This document shows positions 34,207-42,529 of a DNA stretch of 64,000 bases, piece by piece. Both the position numbers and the translations under genes were made by a program. Under the pieces are notes generated by a model. It was given only the letters and a program-made list of their open reading frames with translations, ran no database searches and was not told the DNA's origin. The stretch spans positions 50,798 through 114,797 of the forward strand of contig JBHIXX010000003.1 in the NCBI GenBank assembly GCA_041984585.1, written 5' to 3'. This stretch comes from Pseudolysinimonas_A sp041984585 (GTDB lineage: Bacteria; Actinomycetota; Actinomycetes; Actinomycetales; Microbacteriaceae). The first letter of the stretch is position 1. Each line of letters starts with the position of its first letter.

Positions 34207-35073
34207 ATGACCACGGGGCGCGCGTTCGGCGACGGGGCCATCCTGCTCGTCGCCTTCGAGGGCTGGAACGACGCCGGCGAGGCCGCGAGCGGCACCGCGC
34301 GCGCGGTGCGGGACCAGCTCGACCTCGTCGCCCGGGTCGAGCTGGAGCCGGAGGACTACTTCGACTATCAGTTCAACCGGCCGAGCGCGGTGATCGTCGA
34401 CGGGCGCCGCACGCTCGAGTGGCCGGGCGTGACCCTGTACGGGCCGGCCGATCCGACCGGCGCGGGCGACATCTACGTGCTGCTCGGGACGGAGCCGTCG
34501 CGCGGGTGGAAGACCTTCGCCACCGAGGTGATGGAGGCCGTCGAGGCGGCGGAGATCAGCGGCATCGTGCTGCTCGGCGCCCTGCTCGCCGACGTGCCGC
34601 ACACCCGCCCGATCGCGGTGAGCGCGTCGAGCGAGAACACCGCCGTGCGCGAGCGCTGGGAGCTCGACGGCAGCTCGTATGAGGGGCCGGTCGGCATCCT
34701 CGCGGTGCTCGCCGACGCGGCCGAGCGGGCCGGCATCCCGACCCTGTCGATCTGGGCGTCGGTCCCCCACTACGTGCACAACGCCCCGTCGCCGAAGGCG
34801 CAGCTGGCGCTCACCGAGCGGCTCGAGGAGTTCGTCGACGTCGAGGTCGACCGCGGCTCGTTGCTCGAGGAGTCGGCGGCGTGGGAGAGCGGCATCGACG
34901 CGCTCGCCGACGACGACGAGGACATGCGCGCCTACATCAGCCAGCTCGAGCAGGCCCGCGACACCGTCGACGCCCCGGAGGCGAGCGGCGAGGCGATCGC
35001 CGAGGAGTTCGAGCGCTACCTGCGTCGCCGCAACGGCCGCGCCGGCGACGATCGTCCGCCGGGTGGTCCGTGA
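34207..35073 (+). CDS. PAC2 family protein
   Basis: A 288-residue protein of the PAC2 family, related to the eukaryotic proteasome assembly chaperone 2. Landmarks are AFEGWNDAGEAASGT near the N-terminus, GILAVLADAAERAGIPTLSIWASVPHYV in the middle and an acidic, coiled C-terminus (about 220-275). The role in bacteria is unknown. The ATG at 34207 follows TATCCT by 6 bases; a longer frame from 33994 is not needed. It is convergent with uppP, only 3 bases apart. Confidence 0.88.
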   Translation: MTTGRAFGDGAILLVAFEGWNDAGEAASGTARAVRDQLDLVARVELEPEDYFDYQFNRPSAVIVDGRRTLEWPGVTLYGPADPTGAGDIYVLLGTEPSRGWKTFATEVMEAVEAAEISGIVLLGALLADVPHTRPIAVSASSENTAVRERWELDGSSYEGPVGILAVLADAAERAGIPTLSIWASVPHYVHNAPSPKAQLALTERLEEFVDVEVDRGSLLEESAAWESGIDALADDDEDMRAYISQLEQARDTVDAPEASGEAIAEEFERYLRRRNGRAGDDRPPGGP

Positions 35074-35076
35074 GCC

Positions 35077-35943
35077 CTACGGCTGCAGGATGCCGGCCGA
35101 CAGCAGCCCGATGAGCACGCCGCCGAGCAGGATGCGGTAGATCACGAACGGCAGGAACGACCCGCGCTTCAGGTAGCGCATCAGGAACGCGATCACCGCG
35201 AGCCCGACGACGAGCGACACCACGGTGGCGAGTGCCGTCTCGGGCATCCCGTAGCCGACCCCGCAGCCGGCGTCGTCGGCGGGGTCGCAGGTGAGACCGG
35301 TGTAGGTCTCGTACAGCCCGGCGCCGAATACCGCGGGCACCGCGAGCAGGAACGAGAACTCGGCGGCGGCGGGCCGCGTGTAGCCGAGCGCGAGTCCGGC
35401 GGATGTCGACGCGCCCGAGCGGGACACCCCGGGCACGAGGGCGAGCATCTGCGCGACGCCGACGAGCAGGCCGTCGCGGTAGGTGATGTCGGCCTCCTCC
35501 TTCGTGCGCCGGCCGAGACGGTCGGCGACGCCGAGCAGGACGCCGAACACGATGAGCACGATCGCGACGATCCACAGCGACCGGAACGCGGTGCGGATGT
35601 AGTCCTGCGCGAAGAAGCCGACCAGCACGATCGGGATGGTGCCGATGATGACCAGCCACCCCATCCGCACGTCGGGGTCGCCCTTCTGGATCCCGGCGGA
35701 GTGCGACCCGCCGTGGGCGCCGAACGAGCGGAACCACTTGGAGATGATCGTCGCGATGCGGCGACGGAAGTAGATGAGCACCGCCAGCTCGGTGCCGAGC
35801 TGGGTGATGGCGGTGAACGTCGCACCCGGGTCGCCCCAGCCGACCAGGTCGCCGAAGATGCGCAGGTGGGCGCTCGACGAGATCGGCAGGAACTCGGTCA
35901 GCCCCTGGAGCAGGCCGAGGATCGCCGCCTCGAGGAATTCCAC
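35077..35943 (-). CDS. uppP: Undecaprenyl-diphosphatase UppP (BacA)
   Basis: A 288-residue membrane phosphatase that recycles the lipid carrier for cell-wall synthesis; overproduction is known to give bacitracin resistance. The two signature loops are present: the E-rich LTEFLPISSSAHL (about residues 15-27) and PGVSRSGAS (about 177-185). About eight membrane helices. It starts at a GTG 6 bases after CAGAAT on the minus strand, a leaderless-type arrangement, which separates it from the operon just upstream. Confidence 0.94.
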   Translation of the reverse strand: MEFLEAAILGLLQGLTEFLPISSSAHLRIFGDLVGWGDPGATFTAITQLGTELAVLIYFRRRIATIISKWFRSFGAHGGSHSAGIQKGDPDVRMGWLVIIGTIPIVLVGFFAQDYIRTAFRSLWIVAIVLIVFGVLLGVADRLGRRTKEEADITYRDGLLVGVAQMLALVPGVSRSGASTSAGLALGYTRPAAAEFSFLLAVPAVFGAGLYETYTGLTCDPADDAGCGVGYGMPETALATVVSLVVGLAVIAFLMRYLKRGSFLPFVIYRILLGGVLIGLLSAGILQP

Positions 35944-36002
35944 CCGCCGATTCTGTCAGTCCGCGACCGGTGCGCCGCGCACCGGACGCCGCTGGCGATC
36001 CG

Positions 36003-37439
36003 TCACGCGCACCAGTCGGAGGCGTCGCCGCGCACGCTGCCGACGAGCTCGCCGTCGGCGATCCGCACCACGTAGGTCGTCATCCCGGAGAACGACGCGG
36101 CGTCGGGGTAGCCGTCGAACTCGGCGCCGTCCTCGCTGACCGCGACGGCGACGTACTGGCCGTTGTCGGAGAGGCACAGGCGGCGCACCGTCGCGGCCGT
36201 CTCGGTGGCGTCGTAGAGCACCCCGGTTCCGGCGTCGTCGACCACGATCGCGGCGAACCGCAGGTCGAACGGCGTCGCGGCGCTCGCGGCGCGGCTCACG
36301 ATCTCGACGTACGCCCCGTCGCCGATGACCTCGAGCCCCGACTCGTAGGTGTCGGCCGGCAGGCCGCCGTCGGGCAGGTCGACGATCTCGGTGTCGCCGG
36401 TGGCGAGGTCGATCGCCGACACCGCCGTCGCGTCGGCCACCACGAGCGAGGTGGTGCCGGGCAGGAACCCGCGCAGCTCGTCGTGCTCCCCCAGAGGCAC
36501 CGGCGGGTTCGCGCCCGTCGTGTCGACCAGCAGCAGCCCGGCGTCGAGGGTCTTCGCGATGAGCGACGTCGTGTCGGGCACGAACAGGTAGTCCTGCACC
36601 TGCAGCGGGTCGCCGTCGAGCCCCGGCAGCGTGCGCGGGATGCCGGACCCGTCGAGCGGGTCGTAGAGCAGCAGCGTCTGCAGGTACTCCAGCTCGCCGT
36701 CGGCGCCGATGGTGCGCCCCGTCACGGTGAAGGCGAACAGTCCGGAGCGCCCCGACGACCGCAGGTCGCCCGCGCGTCCCTCGTCGGGGATCGGGATGTC
36801 GGCGCGCACCTCGCCGTCGTCGAGCACCACCGTGGTGGTGTCGTCGGAGGCCAGCAGGATCGCGGCCGTGGCGGCGGGCAGCAGGGCGTACTCCTGGATG
36901 CGGGGCGCCGCGAACACGACCTCGGACTCGGCGGCGCCGAGGTCGCGGCGCTCGACCCGGTCGTCGCCGTCCGGGTCGCGGACCAGCGTGGCGATCGTCG
37001 CCGACGGGGTCGTGAACCGGTACTCCCCCGTGCCCGCCCTCCCGGTCGCGGTGCCGACCACATCCGCCGACACCGTGTAGTCGACGGCATGGTCGAGCGG
37101 GGCGCCCAGCCGCAGGGTCAGCACCGTGCCGTCGACGCTGGCGGTGATCGGCACCTCGGGCGTGATGCTCACGTCCCCCGCGGCGACCTCGGCGATCGGC
37201 TGGTCGAAGCGCAGCACGATGCGCTGGTCGGTGCGCTCGGTGGCCGCCACCACGTCGACCGACCCCGCCCGCACCTGCGGACCCTGGAGCGCCCCGACGG
37301 TGCCCGTGCCGACGGCGGCCAGGCCGAGCACGATGAGCGTCGCGGCGACGGTGCGGCGGAACCGACGAGTCTGCCGCTCCGTGCGGCGGGCCCGCGCGGC
37401 GCTGCGGATGCGCTCCGGCCCGCGGAGGTCAGAAGACAT
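36003..37439 (-). CDS. Membrane-anchored or secreted protein of unknown function
   Basis: A 478-residue protein. An Arg-rich cytoplasmic N-terminus and one membrane helix (about 30-50) precede an outer domain. The first part (about 60-135) looks like an Ig-like or CopC-like beta sandwich (QRIVLRFDQPIAEVAAGDVSITP); the rest resembles a repeated beta-propeller, with recurrent short strands such as LLLVDTTG and VSAIDLATGDTEIVDLP. No catalytic motif is seen. The ATG at 37439 overlaps the TIGR03943 gene by 11 bases, so it is the last gene of the 40664-36003 transcript. Confidence 0.65.
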   Translation of the reverse strand: MSSDLRGPERIRSAARARRTERQTRRFRRTVAATLIVLGLAAVGTGTVGALQGPQVRAGSVDVVAATERTDQRIVLRFDQPIAEVAAGDVSITPEVPITASVDGTVLTLRLGAPLDHAVDYTVSADVVGTATGRAGTGEYRFTTPSATIATLVRDPDGDDRVERRDLGAAESEVVFAAPRIQEYALLPAATAAILLASDDTTTVVLDDGEVRADIPIPDEGRAGDLRSSGRSGLFAFTVTGRTIGADGELEYLQTLLLYDPLDGSGIPRTLPGLDGDPLQVQDYLFVPDTTSLIAKTLDAGLLLVDTTGANPPVPLGEHDELRGFLPGTTSLVVADATAVSAIDLATGDTEIVDLPDGGLPADTYESGLEVIGDGAYVEIVSRAASAATPFDLRFAAIVVDDAGTGVLYDATETAATVRRLCLSDNGQYVAVAVSEDGAEFDGYPDAASFSGMTTYVVRIADGELVGSVRGDASDWCA

Positions 37440-38244
37440 ACGGCTGCGCCGGCTCCTCGATCGGAGTGATCTCGGCGGGCATGAGCACGATCGGGTCGGC
37501 CGAGCCGGCATCCGGGTTGGAGCCGAACTGGCCGGTGACCTCCACCCACGAGTCGAGCTCGTAGAGGTCCTGCCAGCCGGGAACGTGCACCGGGACGACG
37601 AGCGGCTGGGCGTCGACCGCGCAGCAGGTGACCAGGAACCGGGCGACGTAGAACAGGTCGGGGTCGTCGCCGTAGACGAAGCCGGAGACGTCGGCCGGCT
37701 TGCCGGCGAAGAAGTCGACGCCGGGGTTCTGCCGCAGCAGGGCGGCCCAGTCCTTCACGGTGAACTGGCTGGAGTCGCCGCCGACGAGCGCGGTGGTGTC
37801 GGTGGATTCGAGCACCGCCGAGGTCGACGCGTCGCGGTTCTGCGCCGTGGCCGAGGTGAGCGACGCCGGCGGGATGGCGAGCAGCCCGACCACCGCGGCG
37901 ACGACGACCGCGGCGCTGCCGGCGACCGCGAGGCCGCGGCGCAGCGGAGACCGGGACTGGTCGTGCTCATGCGTCGTCTCCGCGCGCCCCGGCAGCAGCA
38001 CGAGCGCGGCGATCACCCCCGCCCCGGCGACCACGGCCATCGTCACCGTGAACAGCACGTAGCGCGGGTGGATGTAGAGCTCGAGCCGCCCGGTCACGGC
38101 GAGGGCGACGATCGCGACGACGCCGACCACGCTGAGGGTGACGCCGAGCCAGCGGGTCAGCCAGCGGTCGACGAGCCACTCCCGGTGGCTCTCCGCTCCC
38201 GGGTGGGCCGGATCGGCGCGCGTGGTCGTGTGGAGGTCAGACAA
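37429..38244 (-). CDS. TIGR03943 family membrane protein (permease partner)
   Basis: A 271-residue protein with about four membrane helices in the first half (about 33-52, 60-83, 108-127) and a soluble domain. FLVTCCAVDAQPLVVPV with a Cys-Cys pair is the characteristic TIGR03943 motif. These proteins are encoded beside UPF0718 permeases, as here. The apparent start is a TTG at 38244 overlapping the permease stop by 8 bases; no ATG or GTG fits better. The family is often annotated as a permease subunit without experimental proof. Confidence 0.8.
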   Translation of the reverse strand: MSDLHTTTRADPAHPGAESHREWLVDRWLTRWLGVTLSVVGVVAIVALAVTGRLELYIHPRYVLFTVTMAVVAGAGVIAALVLLPGRAETTHEHDQSRSPLRRGLAVAGSAAVVVAAVVGLLAIPPASLTSATAQNRDASTSAVLESTDTTALVGGDSSQFTVKDWAALLRQNPGVDFFAGKPADVSGFVYGDDPDLFYVARFLVTCCAVDAQPLVVPVHVPGWQDLYELDSWVEVTGQFGSNPDAGSADPIVLMPAEITPIEEPAQPYVF

Positions 38245-39340
38245 GGTTCATCCCGAATCCGAGGGCCATCGTGGCGAGGGCGACGACGGCCGTGAGCAGC
38301 AGCAGGGCGCGGGCGGTGAAGGTGGTGCGCAGCAGGGCGAGCATCCGGATGTCGATGATCGGCCCGAACACCAGGAACGCGACGATCGCCCCCGGGGAGA
38401 ACGTCGAGGCGAAGGCGAGGATGAAGAACGCGTCGACGGTCGAGCAGAGCGCGACAACGAAGCCGAGCAGCATGAGCGCGAGCACCGACCACACCGGGTT
38501 GGCGCCGAGGGCGATGAGGATGTCGCGCGACACCGCCACCTGGATCACGCCGGCGATGGCCGCGCCGATGAGCAGTGCGGGCAGCAGGTCGGTCGACTCC
38601 TCGGCGAACAGCGCGGCGGAGCGGCGCGCCCGGCTGCGCCCCGGCGCCTCGTCGCGTTCGGCGTGCGCCACGGTGCAGGTCGCGGCGAACCGGCGGGTGA
38701 GCAGCGACTGCGGGTCGGGGTGCTTGCTGAACAGCCAGCCGACCAGGTTGGCGATCGCGAGGCCGCCGACGATGCGTCCGAGCAGGATCCCGTCGTCGAA
38801 GCCGAACGCCTGGTAGGTGGTGATGATGGTCACCGGGTTGACGATCGGCGCGGCGACCAGGAACGTCATCGCCTCGGGCACGCTCACGCCGCGCACGATC
38901 AGTCCGCGCGACAGCGGCACGTTGCCGCACTCGCAGACCGGCAGCAGGATGCCGAGCACCGACATCACGAACCGTCGCGGGATGGGGTGGGTCGGCAGCA
39001 GCCGCAGCAGGATGCGCCGCGGCACCCAGATCTGCACGAGAACGCTGATCGCGATGCCGAGGATCACGAACGGGAACGACTCGATGACGATCGCGACCGA
39101 CAGGGTCACGAAGTCCTGCACCAGGTCGGCGAGCTCCACCCCGCCGGTCGCCGGGGCGACGACGCGGATGATCGCCAGTCCGGCGATCAGCACCGTGCCG
39201 GCGAGGAGCGCGCGCACCCGTCCCGGCGCGCGGGCGCCGCGGAGGCCGTCGCCGTGATCCGGCCCGTGCTCCCCCGCCCCGTGCGTCTCGTTGGTGTGGT
39301 CGTGCGCGGCGTGCGACGGCGCGGGAGGCGTGGACGACAT
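38237..39340 (-). CDS. UPF0718 family permease with CxCG motif
   Basis: A 367-residue membrane protein with about eight helices. The conserved PVCECGNVPLSRGL (CxCG) motif lies near residue 135 and an analogous ALCSTVDAFF near the C-terminus. The N-terminal 30 residues are His-rich (HAAHDHTNETH and further His), suggesting binding of a transition metal such as Zn, Cu or Ni. With TIGR03943 it likely forms a metal or small-molecule exporter. It follows the M20 gene by 4 bases. Confidence 0.82.
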   Translation of the reverse strand: MSSTPPAPSHAAHDHTNETHGAGEHGPDHGDGLRGARAPGRVRALLAGTVLIAGLAIIRVVAPATGGVELADLVQDFVTLSVAIVIESFPFVILGIAISVLVQIWVPRRILLRLLPTHPIPRRFVMSVLGILLPVCECGNVPLSRGLIVRGVSVPEAMTFLVAAPIVNPVTIITTYQAFGFDDGILLGRIVGGLAIANLVGWLFSKHPDPQSLLTRRFAATCTVAHAERDEAPGRSRARRSAALFAEESTDLLPALLIGAAIAGVIQVAVSRDILIALGANPVWSVLALMLLGFVVALCSTVDAFFILAFASTFSPGAIVAFLVFGPIIDIRMLALLRTTFTARALLLLTAVVALATMALGFGMNLV

Positions 39341-39344
39341 CCGG

Positions 39345-40664
39345 TCAGCAGTCCCGCAGGAAGTCGCCCAGCACCGCGCGACCGAAGGCGAGGGCGTCGA
39401 GCGGCACCCGCTCGTCGACGCCGTGGAACATCGCAGGGAAGTCGAGCCCGGGCCCCAGTCGCAGCGGGGCGAACCCGTAGCCGGTGATCCCCAGCTTGGC
39501 GAGCGCCTTGTTGTCGGTGCCGCCGCTCATCAGATACGGCAGCACCGGGGCGCCGGGGTCGTGGCGGTGCAGCGCGCCGATCATCCTGTCGACCAGGTCG
39601 CCCTCGAACGGCTCCTCGAGTCCGATGTCGTGGTGCACCATTTCGATCTCGATGTCGGGTCCGACCAGCTCGCGCACGCGGGCGAGGGCGGCGTCCTCCT
39701 CGCCGGGGAACGGGCGCACGTCGACGAGCGCCTCCGCCCGGTCGGGGATCACGTTGTGCTTGTACCCCGCCTCGAGCACGGTCGGGTTCGACACGACGCG
39801 CAGCCCCGCGGCGAGGAACCCGGCGGCAGGGCCGCTCGCATCGACGACGTCCTCCGGCGTGGTGTCCGGGTCGAGTCCGAGGATCTCTGTGAGCCGCGCG
39901 ATCTGCGCGCGGGTCGTCGGGGTGAGGTGCACGGGCCACTCCTCCGCACCGAGCGCGGCGACGGCGGTGGCGAGCCGGGTGACGGCGTTGTCGCGGATGA
40001 CGCGCGAGCCGTGGGCGGCGACCCCGTGGGCGACGAGGCGGATCCAGGTGAGCGCCTTCTCCCCCGTCTGCAGCAGGTAGGCACGAGTGCCGTTCAGGTC
40101 GATCGAGTACCCGCCGACCTCGCTCACCGCCTCGGTTGCGTCGGCGAACAGCTCCGGATGCTCGTCCACCATCCAGTGCGACCCGAACACGCCGCCGTTC
40201 TCCTCGTCGGCGAAGAACGCGACGATCAGCTCCCGGGCGGGCAGCTCGCCGGCGCCGAGGATGTCGCGCAGCGACGTGAGGATCATGGCGTCCATGTCCT
40301 TCATGTCGACCGCACCGCGGCCCCACAGCATCCCGTCGCGGATCTCACCGGCGAACGGGTCGACGCTCCAGTCGGCCGCGACCGCGGGTACTACGTCGAG
40401 GTGACCGTGCAGCACCATCGGCGGACGCTGCGGATCGCGGCCCGGCACGCGCGCGACCACCGAGGTGCGCCGCTCGGCCGACTCGAACAGCCGCGGCTGT
40501 AGCCCGAGCGCCTCGAGCTCCGCGGCCACGTACTCGGCCGCCTCCGTCTCGCCGAGCGACCTGCCGCCGCCGAAGTTGACCGTCTCGAACCGGATGAGGT
40601 CGCGCGCGATGCGGGCGGTGTCCTCGAGCGGTTCGGGGGTCGCGTCGTGCGACTCGGCGGGCAT
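39345..40664 (-). CDS. M20/M25/M40 family peptidase
   Basis: A 439-residue zinc peptidase. The metal-binding pattern is present: VLHGHLDVVP (about 84-93), GRGAVDMKDM (about 115-124), DEENGG (about 152-157) and a C-terminal FHGVDERV carrying the last His. It resembles succinyl-diaminopimelate desuccinylase and acetylornithine deacetylase relatives and is a different subgroup from the dipeptidase at 113-1534. TAGCCT lies 7 bases before the ATG, so the mRNA is probably leaderless. Confidence 0.9.
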   Translation of the reverse strand: MPAESHDATPEPLEDTARIARDLIRFETVNFGGGRSLGETEAAEYVAAELEALGLQPRLFESAERRTSVVARVPGRDPQRPPMVLHGHLDVVPAVAADWSVDPFAGEIRDGMLWGRGAVDMKDMDAMILTSLRDILGAGELPARELIVAFFADEENGGVFGSHWMVDEHPELFADATEAVSEVGGYSIDLNGTRAYLLQTGEKALTWIRLVAHGVAAHGSRVIRDNAVTRLATAVAALGAEEWPVHLTPTTRAQIARLTEILGLDPDTTPEDVVDASGPAAGFLAAGLRVVSNPTVLEAGYKHNVIPDRAEALVDVRPFPGEEDAALARVRELVGPDIEIEMVHHDIGLEEPFEGDLVDRMIGALHRHDPGAPVLPYLMSGGTDNKALAKLGITGYGFAPLRLGPGLDFPAMFHGVDERVPLDALAFGRAVLGDFLRDC

Positions 40665-40671
40665 GGATTCG

Positions 40672-40677
40672 AGGCTA
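40672..40677 (-). promoter_or_regulatory. -10 element of a leaderless promoter for the M20 operon
   Basis: TAGCCT on the minus strand is 7 bases before the ATG at 40664. Confidence 0.5.
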
Positions 40678-40823
40678 ACCGACGGCCCCCTGGGAGAGCC
40701 CCCGACCGGCCGCCACGGATGCCGTCGCCTCGGTCGCGGAGGGGCCGCAGGACGCGTCCGGCGGGGTGCGCGGCGTGCTATCGTTGCTCCTCGGCCCGGG
40801 CGTCACAAGCGCCCTGGTCACTC

Positions 40824-40908
40824 GCGCGGGTGGCGGAATTGGCAGACGCGCTAGCTTGAGGTGCTAGTGCCCGTATAGGGCGTGGGGGTTCAAGTCCCCC
40901 CTCGCGCA
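40824..40908 (+). tRNA. tRNA-Leu (anticodon GAG)
   Basis: An 85-base class II tRNA. The acceptor arms GCGCGGG and CTCGCGC pair with one G-U. The anticodon stem CTAGC/GCTAG encloses TTGAGGT, giving anticodon GAG for CUC/CUU. A long variable arm (TGCCCGTATAGGGCG) and the T arm GGGGG-TTCAAGT-CCCCC are clear. CCA is not encoded; A40908 is the discriminator. A strong terminator follows directly. Confidence 0.97.
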
Positions 40909-40912
40909 CGCG

Positions 40913-40950
40913 AACGAAAACAGGGTCCCTTCGGGGGCCCTGTTTTCGTT
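40913..40950 (+). terminator. Rho-independent terminator of tRNA-Leu
   Basis: AACGAAAACAGGG...CCCTGTTTTCGTT forms a long stem with a TTCG-type loop and a T-rich descending arm. Confidence 0.9.
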
Positions 40951-41064
40951 GGTGTACGTCGGGGTCGCCGCGAGCGTCCCCGGGGGTGGGCCCACGCCGT
41001 CGGAGGCTCCGCGCGCCGTTCTCCACAGGCCCGCGCGGTCCGTCCCGATCGGGAATGGCGGGGC

Positions 41065-41070
41065 TACCAT
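41065..41070 (+). promoter_or_regulatory. -10 element of a leaderless promoter for the toxin-antitoxin pair
   Basis: TACCAT is followed by 6 bases and the ATG at 41077. Confidence 0.5.
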
Positions 41071-41076
41071 CGAGCC

Positions 41077-41298
41077 ATGGTCGATCGCGCGCTCCTGGAG
41101 ACGCTCCGGCAGCTCGACTTCGCCGCGCTCGTCGAGGTTCGCGACGAGATCGACCGCCTCATCGACGACGAGCAGGTGCCCGAGGAGATCCGCGCCATCG
41201 TCGAGGCGCGGATGGCCCGCAAGGGGCCCGGCCCAGACCCGGACGCGGTTCCCGCCGACGAGTTCATCCGCCGGATTCGCGCCCGTCGGAGCGCGTGA
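41077..41298 (+). CDS. Putative antitoxin of a type II toxin-antitoxin module
   Basis: A 73-residue acidic protein, mostly helical (LLETLRQLDFAALVEVRDEIDRLIDDE, then PEEIRAIVEARMARK). Its stop overlaps the start of the toxin gene (GTGA). I do not recognise a named DNA-binding fold, so the role is inferred from size, order and overlap. TACCAT 6 bases upstream suggests a leaderless mRNA. Confidence 0.65.
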   Translation: MVDRALLETLRQLDFAALVEVRDEIDRLIDDEQVPEEIRAIVEARMARKGPGPDPDAVPADEFIRRIRARRSA

Positions 41299-41597
41299 CC
41301 TTTTCCGTCGTCCTCGACCGGGATGCGGACGGCGACGTCGCGCAGGTCGTCGCGTGGCTCGACGAGTTCGCGCCCGAGCAGGCGGACCGATTCGTCGACG
41401 ATCTGGCTGCCACGCTCACGGCGATCGGACGCCACGCGATGTTGCGACCCGAGCTGATCGCAGGCTCACGACGTGAGAGCATGCGACGTTTCCCCTATCA
41501 CGTCTGGTATTCCGTGATCCCTGAGATCCGGCATGCGGAGGTCTTCGCGGTGCTGCATTTCCGTCGCGGACCGGACGCGCTCGGCGAGCGGCTCTGA
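41295..41597 (+). CDS. RelE/ParE family toxin
   Basis: A 100-residue protein with the RelE/ParE layout: a strand (TFSVVLDRDADGDV), two helices (AQVVAWLDEFAPEQADRFVDDLAATLTAI) and a terminal sheet (SMRRFPYHVWYSVIP, AEVFAVLHFRRGP). The RRFPYHVWYSV segment is the classical ParE core. Whether it acts on gyrase or on mRNA is not clear. It begins at a GTG overlapping the antitoxin stop by 4 bases. Confidence 0.82.
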   Translation: MTFSVVLDRDADGDVAQVVAWLDEFAPEQADRFVDDLAATLTAIGRHAMLRPELIAGSRRESMRRFPYHVWYSVIPEIRHAEVFAVLHFRRGPDALGERL

Positions 41598-41671
41598 CAA
41601 GGTGCGCGGAGGCGATCTGGTCGTCGTTCGTCTCTGAAGCTCTCGCCGGGCTTCGAGTGAGACGCCGAGGA

Positions 41672-42472
41672 CTAGTTCGGTGCGGGCTCGGAGCGGTCCG
41701 CGCCCAGAGCCGGATCCTCCGCGGAGTCGGCGGACGCGGCATCCGCCGCCGGGTCGCGCAGCGTCGACATGGTGTCGACGATGACGGCGATGAAGAGGTT
41801 GAGCGTGACGAACGCCGAGATCAGGATGAACGGCACGAAGAACGCCCACGCCCACGGCGATTCCTCCATCACCGGGCGCACGATCCCCATCGACCAGCTC
41901 TCGAGGGTCATGATCTGGAACAGCGAGTACAGCGACTTGCCGAGGTCGCCGAACCACTCGGGGAACGCCTCGCCGAACATCACAGTCGCCATGACGGCGG
42001 CGACGTAGAACACGATCACCATCAGCACGGCGATGGCGGCGATGCCGGGCAGCGAGTGCAGCAGCGCATCGACGACGCGGCGCACCTGCGGGAAGAACCG
42101 GATGACCCGCAGCACCCGCAGCACGCGCAGCGCACGGAGCACCGACAGCGGGCCGCTCGCGGGGATGAGGGCGATCGCGGTGACCAGGAAGTCGAAGACG
42201 TTCCACCCGCTGGAGAAGAACCGTTTCGGACCGTAGGCGACGAGCTTCATCGCGATCTCGACGACGAAGATCCCGACGGCGACCATGTCGATGAGGTGCA
42301 GCACCTCGTAGGCGACGGTGTCGTGGGCGAACGCGGTCTGCAGGCCGATCGTCGCGGCGTTGATCAGGATGACGACGAGCACCGTGTTCTGGAACAGCGG
42401 CGAGTCGATGATCCGCTCTAGGCGCTGCCGCCAGGTCGTCTCGGAAGTGGTCGGCGGCGCGGACGTCGTCAT
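41672..42472 (-). CDS. NaChBac-type voltage-gated sodium channel
   Basis: A 266-residue protein with six membrane helices, one domain of a tetrameric channel. S4 carries Arg every third residue (113, 116, 119, 122, 125: VLRALRVLRVLRVIRF). The pore filter is TLESWSM (189-195), the same as in known sodium-selective bacterial Nav channels. S6 contains NLFIAVIVDTM. The C-terminal tail is acidic and short, without an obvious long coiled coil. The ATG at 42472 is 7 bases after GATAAT; an earlier in-frame codon at 42511 is less likely. Confidence 0.92.
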   Translation of the reverse strand: MTTSAPPTTSETTWRQRLERIIDSPLFQNTVLVVILINAATIGLQTAFAHDTVAYEVLHLIDMVAVGIFVVEIAMKLVAYGPKRFFSSGWNVFDFLVTAIALIPASGPLSVLRALRVLRVLRVIRFFPQVRRVVDALLHSLPGIAAIAVLMVIVFYVAAVMATVMFGEAFPEWFGDLGKSLYSLFQIMTLESWSMGIVRPVMEESPWAWAFFVPFILISAFVTLNLFIAVIVDTMSTLRDPAADAASADSAEDPALGADRSEPAPN

Positions 42473-42479
42473 GCCTTCG

Positions 42480-42485
42480 ATTATC
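42480..42485 (-). promoter_or_regulatory. -10 element of a leaderless promoter for the sodium channel gene
   Basis: GATAAT on the minus strand is 7 bases before the ATG at 42472. Confidence 0.5.
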
Positions 42486-42529
42486 GAGGGTCCGTCGGGT
42501 CGCTCGCGCACACGCCGTCGGGCGGGCGG

